This document shows positions 21,701 to 30,038 of a DNA stretch of 64,000 bases, in pieces. The notes under the pieces are model-generated. The model did no database searches. It had not been told where the DNA came from and saw only the letters and a list, made by a program, of their open reading frames with translations. Origin of the DNA: a virus; the IMG/VR virus record IMGVR_UViG_3300021502_000037, positions 1 to 64,000 of that record; one strand, given 5' to 3'. How positions within the stretch are numbered: the first letter of the stretch is position 1; each line of letters begins with the position of its first letter. A program made the position numbers and the translations under genes.

Positions 21701-24700
21701 AAGACGTAGTGCAGACACTGATTATATAAATAAGATTACCCCTAAAGGGTATGTCCCTGTTACAATGGATGCGGACGGGACTGCTAATTTTTTGGATGGG
21801 GTATTAGATATACCTATAGAATTTCAGGTTATAGAGTGTGCTGTTCCTCCACGTAGTAGGGGTGGGGTAGCAGTTACTAATAAAATGTTACTTACATTGC
21901 ATGTACAAATAACCAATAGGGATTTATTACCGGAGATTACAATTGGGTTTTGTAACTATGGTTTGTATAGGAGCTATGATGCAGCTAGTAGTGTTATAGC
22001 AGTATCGAATTTATACATAAATATAGATACATTTGATGAAGGCACTAATAAAGCGTTAGCTTATGCTTATGTAGATTTTTATGATATACCATCAGCAGGT
22101 ATAGGGGCTTTATTTATTACATGTACAAATTATGAGGATGTTGAGTATTGGGGGGTTGATAGTATAGAGTTAAGTAGTTATAGCTTAGGTGTGGATACCC
22201 CATCATCTTTTTCATGCTTTCAAAGGGATGGTAGTTATGTTATACAAGGGTCTACCACATCTTCTGGTGACGATTTTGAATACCTTTGTCCCACAGAACT
22301 TAGAACTATAGTAGAGTGCCCTGGTAGCGACCCATTTTTTTTTATAGAGCGCATGGGATCATCTATAAATGCAGATGGAGAAGTAGTGAAAAAAATGTTT
22401 TATTATAAGTATCAATATGATATAAAAACATCTGGTACAGTACATGATAAAGTACATTATTATGATAATGTATCTATAAGAAGAATTAAAGTAATATTTG
22501 AGGGGTGGAGTGGTGACAGAAAAACACGTTTTAATCCACTTAGTGGTTTATACGAAGTTTTTACTGGTAGTTATTTACGAGAAATAGAAGTACATAAGTA
22601 TAGTCCTGTAGGTATAAATGAGGTCTTCGATGAATTAGCATATAGTAATAAAGACACCGCGGAGTTGTTATTTACATCAGATTACCCTATTATGGCCCTT
22701 AATCTTGGTAAGCCTTATAATATAAAGGAAATTAAACCATATTTACCAGCAAGTAGGTATGGTGACTTTTCTAGTAATCAATATGATGAATTTAGTCGTA
22801 GAACCTTACGTTGGTACACAGACGGTAATGATATTAGATTTTCCGATTACATATTTGATAACCCAAGTAAAATTTTATTTGATAGTAAAGATGAAACACA
22901 GACGGTATATAATTCCGATAAATCTAGTGACATTATAGAGCCCCTGGTACAAGGGGATGGTACAACTACCGAGTCAGAAATTACTTATATATTTGAATAT
23001 AATTTTTTTTTAGAGGGCGGGGTTTATAACATAAGTTTTGAAGCGTATGATATTACGGAAGAAAGGAAGATAAGTATTTGGTTTGAAGGTAATACTAACT
23101 ATGAATGTATTATAACTATTACTGGGAGCAGTTTAGATTGGATAGAATGTAGAGGAACTGTTGGTATTGATACAAATGGTTATTATACTATATTAGCAAA
23201 ACAAAATAGTAATTTTGATGAACCTTGGGGAATAAGAAATTTACTAATTAATTTTATACAGGGATCAAATAAACAATGGGTAATGTTTGCCTGGAAAAAT
23301 TTTTTTAATATGGTATTAACACCATCATTTACATTAGAGTATATAGAAATAAGGTCTATAGATGATTTAACCCCAACTTATAATAGTAATTGGTGGCATT
23401 CAATAGGCAGTGTTTTATCTACGGAGGAGTATAATTTAAAAGAGGGTAAGGCGGGTATAAGAATAGAATTACCTGGGAATAATGTACTTGATGTAATAAG
23501 GTATAGAGGTGGTGATTGTTTTACTCAAGATAAATATTGGTCAGATAAAGATAAATTAACTTTTTGGTTATATATAAGTGATATAACAGCTTTGAAACTT
23601 GAGGAATGCTTTATTCTATATGGTATAGAAAATGCGGGTGTATTAGATCAAGGTTTAATAATAGTTGATGTGGAGGAAATAACATATTATACTTGGCAGT
23701 TAAGTAACTGTACTCTTAGTAATGGGTGGAATAAAGTTGAATTATATTTTAATGATTACTTTATGGTATTTCCAATGGATCCAATAAATGATTTCTATGT
23801 TAATAGTGGTATAGATAGTCTATTGGATTTCAATAATAAATTTGGTTTAAATTCTTTTAAATTTATTATACAATGTGAAGAACAAGCATGTTATATGGTA
23901 TTAGATACTTTAAAACATGAGCGAACAGAATTTTTACCTGTAAAAAATAATAATGGTGTTTATCTATCTGGTAATGAGTCGTTAATTTTTAATATAAATA
24001 ATTTATCTTTAAAGCGCGGAACAGTGGAATTTGATATAAAATTGTCTTCTGATACTATAGGTGTGAATAGTTTTGGTTTAACCAACGCTGTAACTTTATT
24101 ATCTATAGTCACAAATAACAATGAAATTATAACTTTACTTATAACTATTGGAAAAGGGTTAAATGTTTGTATAGGTAAAATTGGTACAATGATGTTATTA
24201 ACAGATACTTACATTTCTAATAAAAAAAATTCACCAATGTATATTGGAATAGATCAAGATGTAACTATAAAAATTGTATGGTCCAACGACGGTACAGAAA
24301 TGGACAATTCGGATACATTTAGATTATATATGAATAATGAATGGGTGTACTCTGTTATTGATAAGTGGGCTATAACATCTAATTCTATAGATAGTATAGT
24401 TTTTGGAGGTACAGCAACTTCTTTTGCAGCTGTTAGTACAGATGGTAGTGGTATTTTTTCTAATATAAAAGTATATAATTATTGTAAAACAGATAATAAT
24501 GTAATTGCTGATAGTATAGTAGCAAATGATTTTTTAGAGATATCTAAAGATAATGAAAATTTTTTAAAGCTGGGCGATAAAAATTTACCTATACAATACC
24601 CTGGAATAGAGCCAGGAGAAGCTATAACTGTATATGTTAGATCAAATAAAGAAAATGATTCTACCATAAATAATGAAATGACTGGTAATTTAATAGCTAG

Positions 24701-24719
24701 TTGGACACTTATAGTTTAA
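15786..24719 (+). CDS. Giant multi-domain virion protein (discoidin- and LamG-like)
   Basis: At 2,977 residues this is the largest gene of the window. It starts at ATG 15786 after AAAAGGGA. The N-terminus is Cys-containing and similar in style to the preceding protein. Several segments resemble F5/8 type C (discoidin) sugar-binding domains, for example around residues 1910-1980 (INVVNGDNTGKDGCWEF ... YIEIDLGDTYIIDEIKLYHG) and 1460-1500. Residues about 2720-2900 resemble a LamG/concanavalin-like jelly roll (GTVEFDIKLSS ... FRLYMNNEWVYSV ... SIVFGG). It is thus a string of carbohydrate-binding beta domains, as expected for a long tail fibre or adsorption protein. No catalytic residues were recognised. 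Domain names rest on pattern recognition, not on a profile search. Confidence 0.78.
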   Translation: MAFNILASARSIKNCYECMYDSLNFHKFEFTEKGNLRGWDLTSNVCLYGCWSEFLFGHSTDRKCYISREENFIHIEAEHQYIIKLTMRVINRNLDVLKGAGSLTTGRIQWVSIEESIWDDIKQKDFSIVADGKWHIYTLNMGPSTSWVGRINNLRIYPFIDGWEKDSFAISSIGLGGVEKYNCSNTNCSYNQYYSHPCKGAGSFGSITSKENLSEAYTTISGVNDIFSININNYGYENLSLGNNIDLNGIEIAALLNKKISDLGIGSYAYSVVEYINKCIKITSGAIGIDSNIKIAYNNAAVTLGFFNDTGEDISDYEIGSGCVDGYSCMSSAILTVDVLNRMVDGNIKSAAYTHVPSNYSVSSGRLDYYNVVSETMDYRTGDGLKKIAWNNRLNTIIDISHPINTNGKIHNIHISGKVYSDDQAKVFILRPLKNGKYKTIYTFNLKVKDSVQLSREIIFHSVECNVYVQKGDVLGFYNIDLFYSAGKKSTPDAVFFHIDGEISGTFNPGKLSNYGVAGFLYFCFSDTKQTNTIFDVDLGDRINIKNINILGSILNTDNTFNIGICNDIGFLCELYEEQHRHPQVGGAVIHNNKGYGLSALTDGVIVSLDGGVGDQYGVDSDGLWITGESSYFYVNGDEEFSTEEEDSDTMGGYMLDHRSIPEMFENDPVSLFLTWDYGFSIPINKVKIYFKEPYNFRNMELSYYLGAYNASGNATLEPYFNRIPNYNLVTLDNRPIEKDNNVYIYDNPTYAKPIFEYETCINADAVRVVSQTKWFGYECEFDSVDAYGFRIFSDYHKSTKISEIEVYTEFETENTISLCELLNVSCSKYGDLWSTVDFFEVSDGEFTGVISDSPRYVKFEFLAAQSIFQINELGCELDKNIKIEGCKETVLLESSKNLVINKATEFKLKNTYDISLDLDIDINKILKVPNRLLLHNIPDSYENISNSLIGPGGKIYKYNEPHEIKTVYNVCSSGAPIYTLKNLLVGKKYYYNIDNNGWHEGQTISVAGDVSQTIPDTGAINYGKGKNWKKNVLTFDNPVYGKYFEISLYSPSIISEIQLLKAYYINDILPIKNILIGRSDSVIDNRVPLNYNNINYDVEGEVVFHEEFNSTVLSSKWEKNKPHGWMYCGMGEEEKDTFMLIPTTSGLRFNKMSTACHFPNISMDLDYKLKGFELIIKQTPAPYFETYKSDKHVYHRDYVVDISKFHIYLLNSENEILYQYRHDSEVAESYYSHSFKVIGSHSITKSELTTVSRIEIGVDGNSNHYGDRDTFNLAIEEVEAFSPTVLDSPLVYTERALQSVTIKTVKEMDIHTKLYIEFEQEEYLTKLELYGDAFWLGLGDTGITPSTLPIVYVGKSTDGYIYDQLASTNTTDTVCGGFSYLTYKECMLMRLRKTLTNDGIKYVEMLTSVPEGEEKIFNYKRYIDSYPSNQGTYPTTANKEFMYSYRTRDIEFKYDITLGEYISCDFGSNGPYKFDEIEILASNSTYPMLITIYGRNSVDDEYEEVYTISDVLNYSGTTLNYRIIDGLGSTYYNRILITDLPDKGYRCYKFVFGRDSWKIHINHIDFKKNIQLNGGLVLTLEDCIEEIAIDIEKIHNIGWFSNKVFYGTDTSIIWGYNRYANSISNAPFIDIHSDNVFFSSSIVECPDEVMWGSQIDFTDDFSDGIYDDKWEFIRLNNEMLLEEDNKLSVYSYGNNTPNWYGPKITKYFDKTVAIDFIINLMCKAPDISKGRTTIDFKGAYGESILKLSIEIIDDEVTSSIYALEEIIYFDTTSISKSSLNSIRIVREIKPTKIKYFVSNTLIYEVETLVEEKVYSVDIIFEKYENAIVLNEHYIEFVSIVINSISDNVRWVKLLLEHNDINFYGTYIQNLCMYPTTSKVLTSEGEYNCEWEPFLYDITTLMQETSNVARHAIITTNYPDEFNYKAINVVNGDNTGKDGCWEFDILSDGSFPYIEIDLGDTYIIDEIKLYHGRRSADTDYINKITPKGYVPVTMDADGTANFLDGVLDIPIEFQVIECAVPPRSRGGVAVTNKMLLTLHVQITNRDLLPEITIGFCNYGLYRSYDAASSVIAVSNLYINIDTFDEGTNKALAYAYVDFYDIPSAGIGALFITCTNYEDVEYWGVDSIELSSYSLGVDTPSSFSCFQRDGSYVIQGSTTSSGDDFEYLCPTELRTIVECPGSDPFFFIERMGSSINADGEVVKKMFYYKYQYDIKTSGTVHDKVHYYDNVSIRRIKVIFEGWSGDRKTRFNPLSGLYEVFTGSYLREIEVHKYSPVGINEVFDELAYSNKDTAELLFTSDYPIMALNLGKPYNIKEIKPYLPASRYGDFSSNQYDEFSRRTLRWYTDGNDIRFSDYIFDNPSKILFDSKDETQTVYNSDKSSDIIEPLVQGDGTTTESEITYIFEYNFFLEGGVYNISFEAYDITEERKISIWFEGNTNYECIITITGSSLDWIECRGTVGIDTNGYYTILAKQNSNFDEPWGIRNLLINFIQGSNKQWVMFAWKNFFNMVLTPSFTLEYIEIRSIDDLTPTYNSNWWHSIGSVLSTEEYNLKEGKAGIRIELPGNNVLDVIRYRGGDCFTQDKYWSDKDKLTFWLYISDITALKLEECFILYGIENAGVLDQGLIIVDVEEITYYTWQLSNCTLSNGWNKVELYFNDYFMVFPMDPINDFYVNSGIDSLLDFNNKFGLNSFKFIIQCEEQACYMVLDTLKHERTEFLPVKNNNGVYLSGNESLIFNINNLSLKRGTVEFDIKLSSDTIGVNSFGLTNAVTLLSIVTNNNEIITLLITIGKGLNVCIGKIGTMMLLTDTYISNKKNSPMYIGIDQDVTIKIVWSNDGTEMDNSDTFRLYMNNEWVYSVIDKWAITSNSIDSIVFGGTATSFAAVSTDGSGIFSNIKVYNYCKTDNNVIADSIVANDFLEISKDNENFLKLGDKNLPIQYPGIEPGEAITVYVRSNKENDSTINNEMTGNLIASWTLIV

Positions 24720-24740
24720 AAACATAATAAGGATAGTTAT

Positions 24741-27700
24741 ATGGATTATAATCTAGTTAGAAATTCACAATTAAGCTATGACTTTTTTAATAGCAGCAGG
24801 GTGTTTTCCACAACAGAAATATCATATATAGATGATAATGATATGTCTTTTGAAAAAAGTATACAGGTATCAGGAACAGAAAGTCTATGGTTTCTATCTG
24901 ATTTTAATAAAAGAATAAAAATAGACGAGGTTAGGTTATATTTATACTCATCTACAGCTTCAGGAACAGTATTAGACGGTATAAATTTTTATTATAAAGA
25001 TTATACAGAGGATTCTTATACTTTAATTACGGATAAATATATTGGAAATGATAATTTTTATTATGGGAAAGTACCTTACCCTTCAGCCCCCATAGAAGTT
25101 AAAACTACTATAAGTGGTATAACTTGTAATATTTCGGAATATTTTATTTCAAACGATGACTACGCAGTTGGGTTCGGTGAAGATGGTAATTTAAATAAAA
25201 AGTATATAACCAGATCCGATGATGCTAATCGAACACAACCTCAAACAGTAGCTATATATAATAGAAATGTAAATGGTGTAAATGAGTTAACAGATGCTTA
25301 TATATGCGTAGAATACACAGGTGAAATTGGGGACAATTATTTAAAAATATCTACAGATAGTAATGGGGGGTATATAGGTATAGATGATGGAGTATTGATA
25401 GAAGGTAATAATATTACTAGTGATTATCAATGGGAGATGGGAAGTTTTTATAATACTAAAATAGATGTTGATAAATTAATATTAGATGCTATTGATTTAG
25501 ACTATATGAGGGGGACTGTACCACATCCAGATTCTACATCTACACGATTAAATTGGGGACCAAATTGTTTTGCTAAAGATGAGGTAGAAAAAGTTTTATA
25601 TATAGTTGTACCAGATTATTATTTAAAATTATATAGGTATGATTATTTTTTAGATACTTGGGAATTTATAGGGAAAATAAATCCAGGATGTAATTTTTTA
25701 AGTTTGTATGCATCGTCGGGGGCGTATAGTATTGCCAAAATGGGAAACTATATTTATGTTCTTCTTAACTATGATGGTGAGTTTGGCAGGTATGATTTAA
25801 ATGGATCAGAAAATAATTGGGAAGTTTTACAGTCAATAAATATTATCACTCCTGTTCATACCTACGATAAATACACACTCTGTGGGGACTTGGATGAATA
25901 TATATATACTATTAATAGTAAATATAGTGGTGATAGTATAGACAGCTCTTTTGCTAAATATAGTACTATTTCTGGAAGCGTTGCTGGGTGGGAACCATTA
26001 AGTGGAGGATATGACCACAGCCAAAGCTCATACGTACATATTTCGTTTACATATGATAATGATCATAATTGTTTTTATTATTTTAATGGGATTAATAATG
26101 GTTCGACTAAAGTACAAAAATACGATATTAATAGTAATACTTGGAATAAAGAATGGCTTGATCCATTTGTTTATTCACCCTACTCTTATACATATCATAT
26201 GAGTTATTTAAATAATTATTTATATATTTTAGTTGCGGGAGAATTATGTAAATATAATGTTGAACTTTTTAACTTTGAAGTTATTCAACAAATAGTTGAT
26301 GATGTCTATACTCTATATTATAATCAACAATCTATTGTTATTCTAAGGAGTGTATTTGACGAAGGGGATAATCTTGATTTCCTGTGGATAGGGACAAATA
26401 TCCAGAGGTATTACAATCTAGATCGTATGTTTAGTTATAATAATGAATTATTAAAAGGTAGTTATAAAACACCTATTTTTAATACTAGTGATGGTAATGA
26501 GTATAGTTATTTCTTAATAGACTGTACGCTTGAAAATAATACTAATGTGACGTTTAATCTATATAACACAACAAATACTATGCGTTTAAGAAGTAGTAAT
26601 ATTTCTCCAATTCCATTAGAAAAACTTTTTTATGTAAAATCTTCAAAGTTAAGCTCCATTAATTTGTTTACCGATGGAGTTGATTCGGACGAATGTAATA
26701 GTAGTATGAATGGGTATAATTTTTCAGAGAATCATGTATACGACTATGCAATTGATAGAAGGACCGGATATAGGGCGATTTCATATAAATATGCAAGTTC
26801 AACTCAGCATGGTTTGGATATGTATGATTATGAGGGCAATTTAAAAGAAAGAGCGCTTGATGATTATCCTGAAAGTAATTCTGATCATCCTTTTATGTTA
26901 GATATAATGACGTTTGACAATAACGATGGAATTTGGGGGTATTGTAGTTCTGAAAAAATAATTTTGCATTTTTCATCAACATTTTCGTTTATAGCAATAG
27001 TTACCGCAGAAGACGAAGGTGTGAGTAGTTATGGGTTTGGGCAGTTGTTATCTTATATGTGTGCAGGTTATTCTGCATCCTTATGGTATATTCAGACCGC
27101 GCGTGGAAAATTACGCCATTTAGATACTCACGGTAATTTAATAACAGAAACTGTATTAGATGAACCTATGATGATGGTTTCTAATGGTAATGGTGGGGTG
27201 TGGATATTACATAAAGACAATAAAGAAATTATTAAATATGCTGAAAATCACGATGTTGAATTAGTAATTACATTGACTACGGATGTATTAAAGATGGCAT
27301 CAGATTTAGATGGTGGTTTATGGTTTTCTCACGAATCAATATTACGATATACAGATAGTTCTGGGACAGCAACTTATTCAGTTGAGATCAGCGCAGATTT
27401 TACATCTATTGAGGGTGGCCACTCTTCTTGTATTGTGTATAGTGATACAGTACAAACAGCTTATTATGTAAAATTAAATGAAGGCGTAGTTAAAGAGATA
27501 GTACTAGACGAGGCCCAACCTTTGGGCGTGAAATTTTTTTCTTATGGTAACGATGACATGTTTGAAAGTAAAACAAATTTATTACCGGTAAGTTATGATC
27601 CTTATTGGGGTAATTCTGGTAATATAGAGTGGGAAGAAGTACAATTAAATGGTTATTTTTTAGATAAAGTTAGATACTATCAATTAGAATTAACATTAAA

Positions 27701-27881
27701 AACCAGTTCGGCTTCTACAACCCCTACTGTTAATAAAATTAATTTAGTTCCAGGTATTAAACTTGTAGATATACCAAAAGGTGGTTTTAAAAATATTTAT
27801 GTTAAATTAGATGTTCCAACAGACGAGAGAAATCAAACTTATAATACTAAATTAAAATGTTGGTGGGAGGATAAGGAATAA
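24741..27881 (+). CDS. Beta-propeller tail fibre/baseplate protein
   Basis: The protein has 1,046 residues. The N-terminal 130 residues resemble a discoidin-like or adaptor beta domain (SGTESLWFLSDFNKRIKIDEVRLYLYSS). Residues about 260-560 contain kelch-like blades (WEFIGKINPGCNF, NNWEVLQSINI, NTWNKEWL). Residues about 650-930 contain a second, NHL-like set (NDGIWGYCSSEKII, NGGVWILHKDNKEIIKY, DGGLWFSHESILRY). Two propellers in tandem are therefore likely. The C-terminus (GGFKNIYVKLDVP..) is a beta domain seen at the end of many tail proteins. The gene is spaced 21 bases after the giant gene and three bases before the next, so all are probably co-transcribed. Confidence 0.78.
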   Translation: MDYNLVRNSQLSYDFFNSSRVFSTTEISYIDDNDMSFEKSIQVSGTESLWFLSDFNKRIKIDEVRLYLYSSTASGTVLDGINFYYKDYTEDSYTLITDKYIGNDNFYYGKVPYPSAPIEVKTTISGITCNISEYFISNDDYAVGFGEDGNLNKKYITRSDDANRTQPQTVAIYNRNVNGVNELTDAYICVEYTGEIGDNYLKISTDSNGGYIGIDDGVLIEGNNITSDYQWEMGSFYNTKIDVDKLILDAIDLDYMRGTVPHPDSTSTRLNWGPNCFAKDEVEKVLYIVVPDYYLKLYRYDYFLDTWEFIGKINPGCNFLSLYASSGAYSIAKMGNYIYVLLNYDGEFGRYDLNGSENNWEVLQSINIITPVHTYDKYTLCGDLDEYIYTINSKYSGDSIDSSFAKYSTISGSVAGWEPLSGGYDHSQSSYVHISFTYDNDHNCFYYFNGINNGSTKVQKYDINSNTWNKEWLDPFVYSPYSYTYHMSYLNNYLYILVAGELCKYNVELFNFEVIQQIVDDVYTLYYNQQSIVILRSVFDEGDNLDFLWIGTNIQRYYNLDRMFSYNNELLKGSYKTPIFNTSDGNEYSYFLIDCTLENNTNVTFNLYNTTNTMRLRSSNISPIPLEKLFYVKSSKLSSINLFTDGVDSDECNSSMNGYNFSENHVYDYAIDRRTGYRAISYKYASSTQHGLDMYDYEGNLKERALDDYPESNSDHPFMLDIMTFDNNDGIWGYCSSEKIILHFSSTFSFIAIVTAEDEGVSSYGFGQLLSYMCAGYSASLWYIQTARGKLRHLDTHGNLITETVLDEPMMMVSNGNGGVWILHKDNKEIIKYAENHDVELVITLTTDVLKMASDLDGGLWFSHESILRYTDSSGTATYSVEISADFTSIEGGHSSCIVYSDTVQTAYYVKLNEGVVKEIVLDEAQPLGVKFFSYGNDDMFESKTNLLPVSYDPYWGNSGNIEWEEVQLNGYFLDKVRYYQLELTLKTSSASTTPTVNKINLVPGIKLVDIPKGGFKNIYVKLDVPTDERNQTYNTKLKCWWEDKE

Positions 27882-27884
27882 AAT

Positions 27885-28358
27885 ATGGATGCTGTTTATG
27901 TATCAAACAACTCATTCACTGTAGCAAATAATCATGTTGAAGAATTTATTTCTGGCCGGAGGTTAAAATTAAACTGTAGTAGTGACGGTATAAGATACTC
28001 AACAGTTACTTCATCTAGTTATTTTATTCCAAATACAACAGTTGTAATTAATGAGGATGAATTAACCTCTAATTTATTATCGGTAGCTTATGGAGTTGTT
28101 CAACCAGGTGATTCTGGCAGCTTACCAGATCATATTCATAGTTCCGCAGAAGGTACTGGTGGATTAATAGATATAGATTTTATAGATTTAAATGATACAC
28201 CAATAACTTTTTCCGGCTCGCAGGGAAAATATTTAATTGTAAATTCAACAGAAAGTGGGATAGGTTTTAAAGAACCAATAATTTTATACGGTACAGGTAG
28301 TCCACCACCAGCATTAAACTATGATGAAGGTACTGTATACTTCAAATATACAAACTAA
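27885..28358 (+). CDS. Short tail fibre protein
   Basis: The protein has 157 residues. The N-terminal 65 residues follow a pattern very common in phage tail proteins (SFTVANNH..EFISGRRLKL ... YSTVTSSSY ... NTTVVI). The following LPDHIHSSAEGTGGL and DLNDTPITFSGSQGKYL stretch is typical of fibre shafts and of the 'DLxDTPxxxxG..GxxL' repeat in distal fibres. It starts at ATG 27885 with AAGGA upstream, three bases behind the previous gene. A role in the distal tail fibre or baseplate is well supported by these motifs, though no receptor specificity can be read. Confidence 0.8.
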   Translation: MDAVYVSNNSFTVANNHVEEFISGRRLKLNCSSDGIRYSTVTSSSYFIPNTTVVINEDELTSNLLSVAYGVVQPGDSGSLPDHIHSSAEGTGGLIDIDFIDLNDTPITFSGSQGKYLIVNSTESGIGFKEPIILYGTGSPPPALNYDEGTVYFKYTN

Positions 28359-28370
28359 AGGAGTAATAAT

Positions 28371-29579
28371 ATGGCGTACCATTGTTTACATACAAATTCA
28401 TTTACAGGTTACGAAGAAGCACTATCATTTATTTCAACATCTTTACAAACTATGGGTTGGACATTATATGATGATGTAAGCTCTACTGAGAAAGTATTTA
28501 CATCTACAGGGTCAGACAATCAGTTTGTTAATGCTTATGTACGAATATATATATCAACATATTTACAATTTAATGGTTATATGTGGTGGGACAATAGCAC
28601 ACATGCTGGTACAGGTAAAACTTATACACATTCCGCATATAATTATATTACTATTAGAGATAATCACTCTATAGTACTTTATGGAGATGAAGATGAGATA
28701 GTTATTTGGCACGCTGGAATTGTGAGTAATAGTAAGTGTATCGGGTTTGGATTTGTGCAACCATACATTGTTGGTTACACGGTAGCCTCTGGAATATCCT
28801 CTGGATCAAATATTATTGTTGATGTAGATAGCACAGCTAATCTTATGACGGGTGCAAATTTAATGATAATTGGAAGTAGTACAGAAGGTAGAGATGCAGT
28901 AGAATTAAAAGAAATAATAAGTGATACACAAATAGAATTAACGAGTACACCTAGAACATATGCTTCTGGGGCTAAAATAGGTCACTACCCCTGTACTTTT
29001 TATTGCTCTACAGCAAACTATAATTTTAGTACTACTGGTTTCCATTATGTATGTGGGGCTGGAAGTGCATCAACTATTGATGGTGACTACTATGAGGTAT
29101 ATGTATCCGACGGTAGGTTTCATGCTACAAGTTCACAATTAGATCCAGAAGACTATTTAAATAAATACATAGTTCAACCATTTGGTTTAAAAGAGCAGTA
29201 TACGCCATACAGTATAACTGGGTACTGTAAATATATAAAATATGCACCGGTGGGAGCCTCCTCAGCTACAGGGTATGAGCCAATTTTATATTGTGTTGGT
29301 GAAGTGTTATTTAGTGGTACACCAACATCCACAACAAGTTCTGGTATTATTGATATTGGGCACAGTTGGGGCACTGATAAGTTTAAAGATAAGATTATTG
29401 TAATTACATCTGGACCTGGATTAGGAGAAACAAGAAAAGTATCATATAATAATAATGATACTTTATCTATAAATACTTTGTGGAGTACCTCTCCTGATAA
29501 TTCATCTACCTATGAAATTTATAGTTCAGTTTATAGAAATTTTAGTTCCCATTTATGTATGAGTGAGATTATTGATTAA
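28371..29579 (+). CDS. Tail/baseplate structural protein
   Basis: The protein has 402 residues behind AAAGGAG. The N-terminus (SFTGYEEALSFISTSLQTMGWTLYDD) resembles the start of phage virion proteins that begin by describing a 'time or surface' beta sandwich; I recognise the style but cannot name a family. Ser, Thr, Tyr and Gly are abundant, and there is no signal peptide or coiled coil. Residues 135-200 (GISSGSNIIVDVDSTANLMTGANLMIIG..) again form a repeated beta module found in tail proteins. It belongs to the run of fibre-region genes and is followed 11 bases later by the duplicated small gene. Confidence 0.7.
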   Translation: MAYHCLHTNSFTGYEEALSFISTSLQTMGWTLYDDVSSTEKVFTSTGSDNQFVNAYVRIYISTYLQFNGYMWWDNSTHAGTGKTYTHSAYNYITIRDNHSIVLYGDEDEIVIWHAGIVSNSKCIGFGFVQPYIVGYTVASGISSGSNIIVDVDSTANLMTGANLMIIGSSTEGRDAVELKEIISDTQIELTSTPRTYASGAKIGHYPCTFYCSTANYNFSTTGFHYVCGAGSASTIDGDYYEVYVSDGRFHATSSQLDPEDYLNKYIVQPFGLKEQYTPYSITGYCKYIKYAPVGASSATGYEPILYCVGEVLFSGTPTSTTSSGIIDIGHSWGTDKFKDKIIVITSGPGLGETRKVSYNNNDTLSINTLWSTSPDNSSTYEIYSSVYRNFSSHLCMSEIID

Positions 29580-29585
29580 GGAGAG

Positions 29586-29866
29586 TTAATATGGCTATTA
29601 GAAACGCACTAATCATAGAACGGGATGACCTTTTGTGCGATCATTTATTAATTGCACGTAGAGTTTATGGAAGTAAAATTAAATATAGAAAACATGCTTT
29701 TATATCTTTAGATAGTTTTGGAATAAAATTTAAATTTACGATGGAAATAAATTAATATGGCTATTAGAAACGCACTAATCATAGAACGGGATGACCTTTT
29801 GTGCGATCATTTATTAATTGCACGTAGAGTTTATGGAAGTAAAATTAAATATAGAAAACATGCTTT
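29586..29866 (+). repeat. Tandem duplication with 115-bp perfect repeats
   Basis: Bases 29586-29700 and 29752-29866 are identical as read, with a period of 166 bp. Each copy begins with TTAAT and the ATG of a small gene and ends at the same GCTTT. The 51 bases between the copies form the unique tail of the first gene. Perfect identity implies a young event or gene conversion. Confidence 0.93.
29591..29755 (+). CDS. Small protein, copy 1 of a tandem duplication
   Basis: The product has 54 residues (MAIRNALIIERDDLLCDHLL...). GGAGAG lies upstream. Its first 36 codons are identical at DNA level to those of the gene that follows at 29757, after which the two diverge completely. The stop at 29753-29755 is immediately next to the second start. 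It may be a functional paralogue with a new C-terminus, or a remnant left after a 166-bp tandem duplication. No family is recognised. Confidence 0.6.
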   Translation: MAIRNALIIERDDLLCDHLLIARRVYGSKIKYRKHAFISLDSFGIKFKFTMEIN

Positions 29867-30023
29867 AGTAATTAAAATGGAGTTTATCGCTTCTGAAGAT
29901 GTATTTAAGATATTAGTTAATTCTCAATGGGAAGATGTTATAGAAACTAAAATAGTTATTAATGGTGAGTGGAAAAATGTAATAAGTTCACATATAATTG
30001 TAGATGGCGAATGGAAAAATTAA
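29757..30023 (+). CDS. Small fibre-region protein, copy 2
   Basis: The protein has 88 residues. The N-terminal 36 residues are identical to the preceding 54-residue product. The C-terminal half contains an internal repeat, TKIVINGEWKNVI followed by SHIIVDGEWKN, preceded by KILVNSQWEDVI, giving three short strands of the same kind. Such 'xIxxNGEWKxV' repeats look like a small beta-solenoid or cap. It lies between tail genes, so a fibre or tip component is plausible. No catalytic motif is seen. Confidence 0.7.
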   Translation: MAIRNALIIERDDLLCDHLLIARRVYGSKIKYRKHALVIKMEFIASEDVFKILVNSQWEDVIETKIVINGEWKNVISSHIIVDGEWKN

Positions 30024-30038
30024 TTTAATAGGATATAA

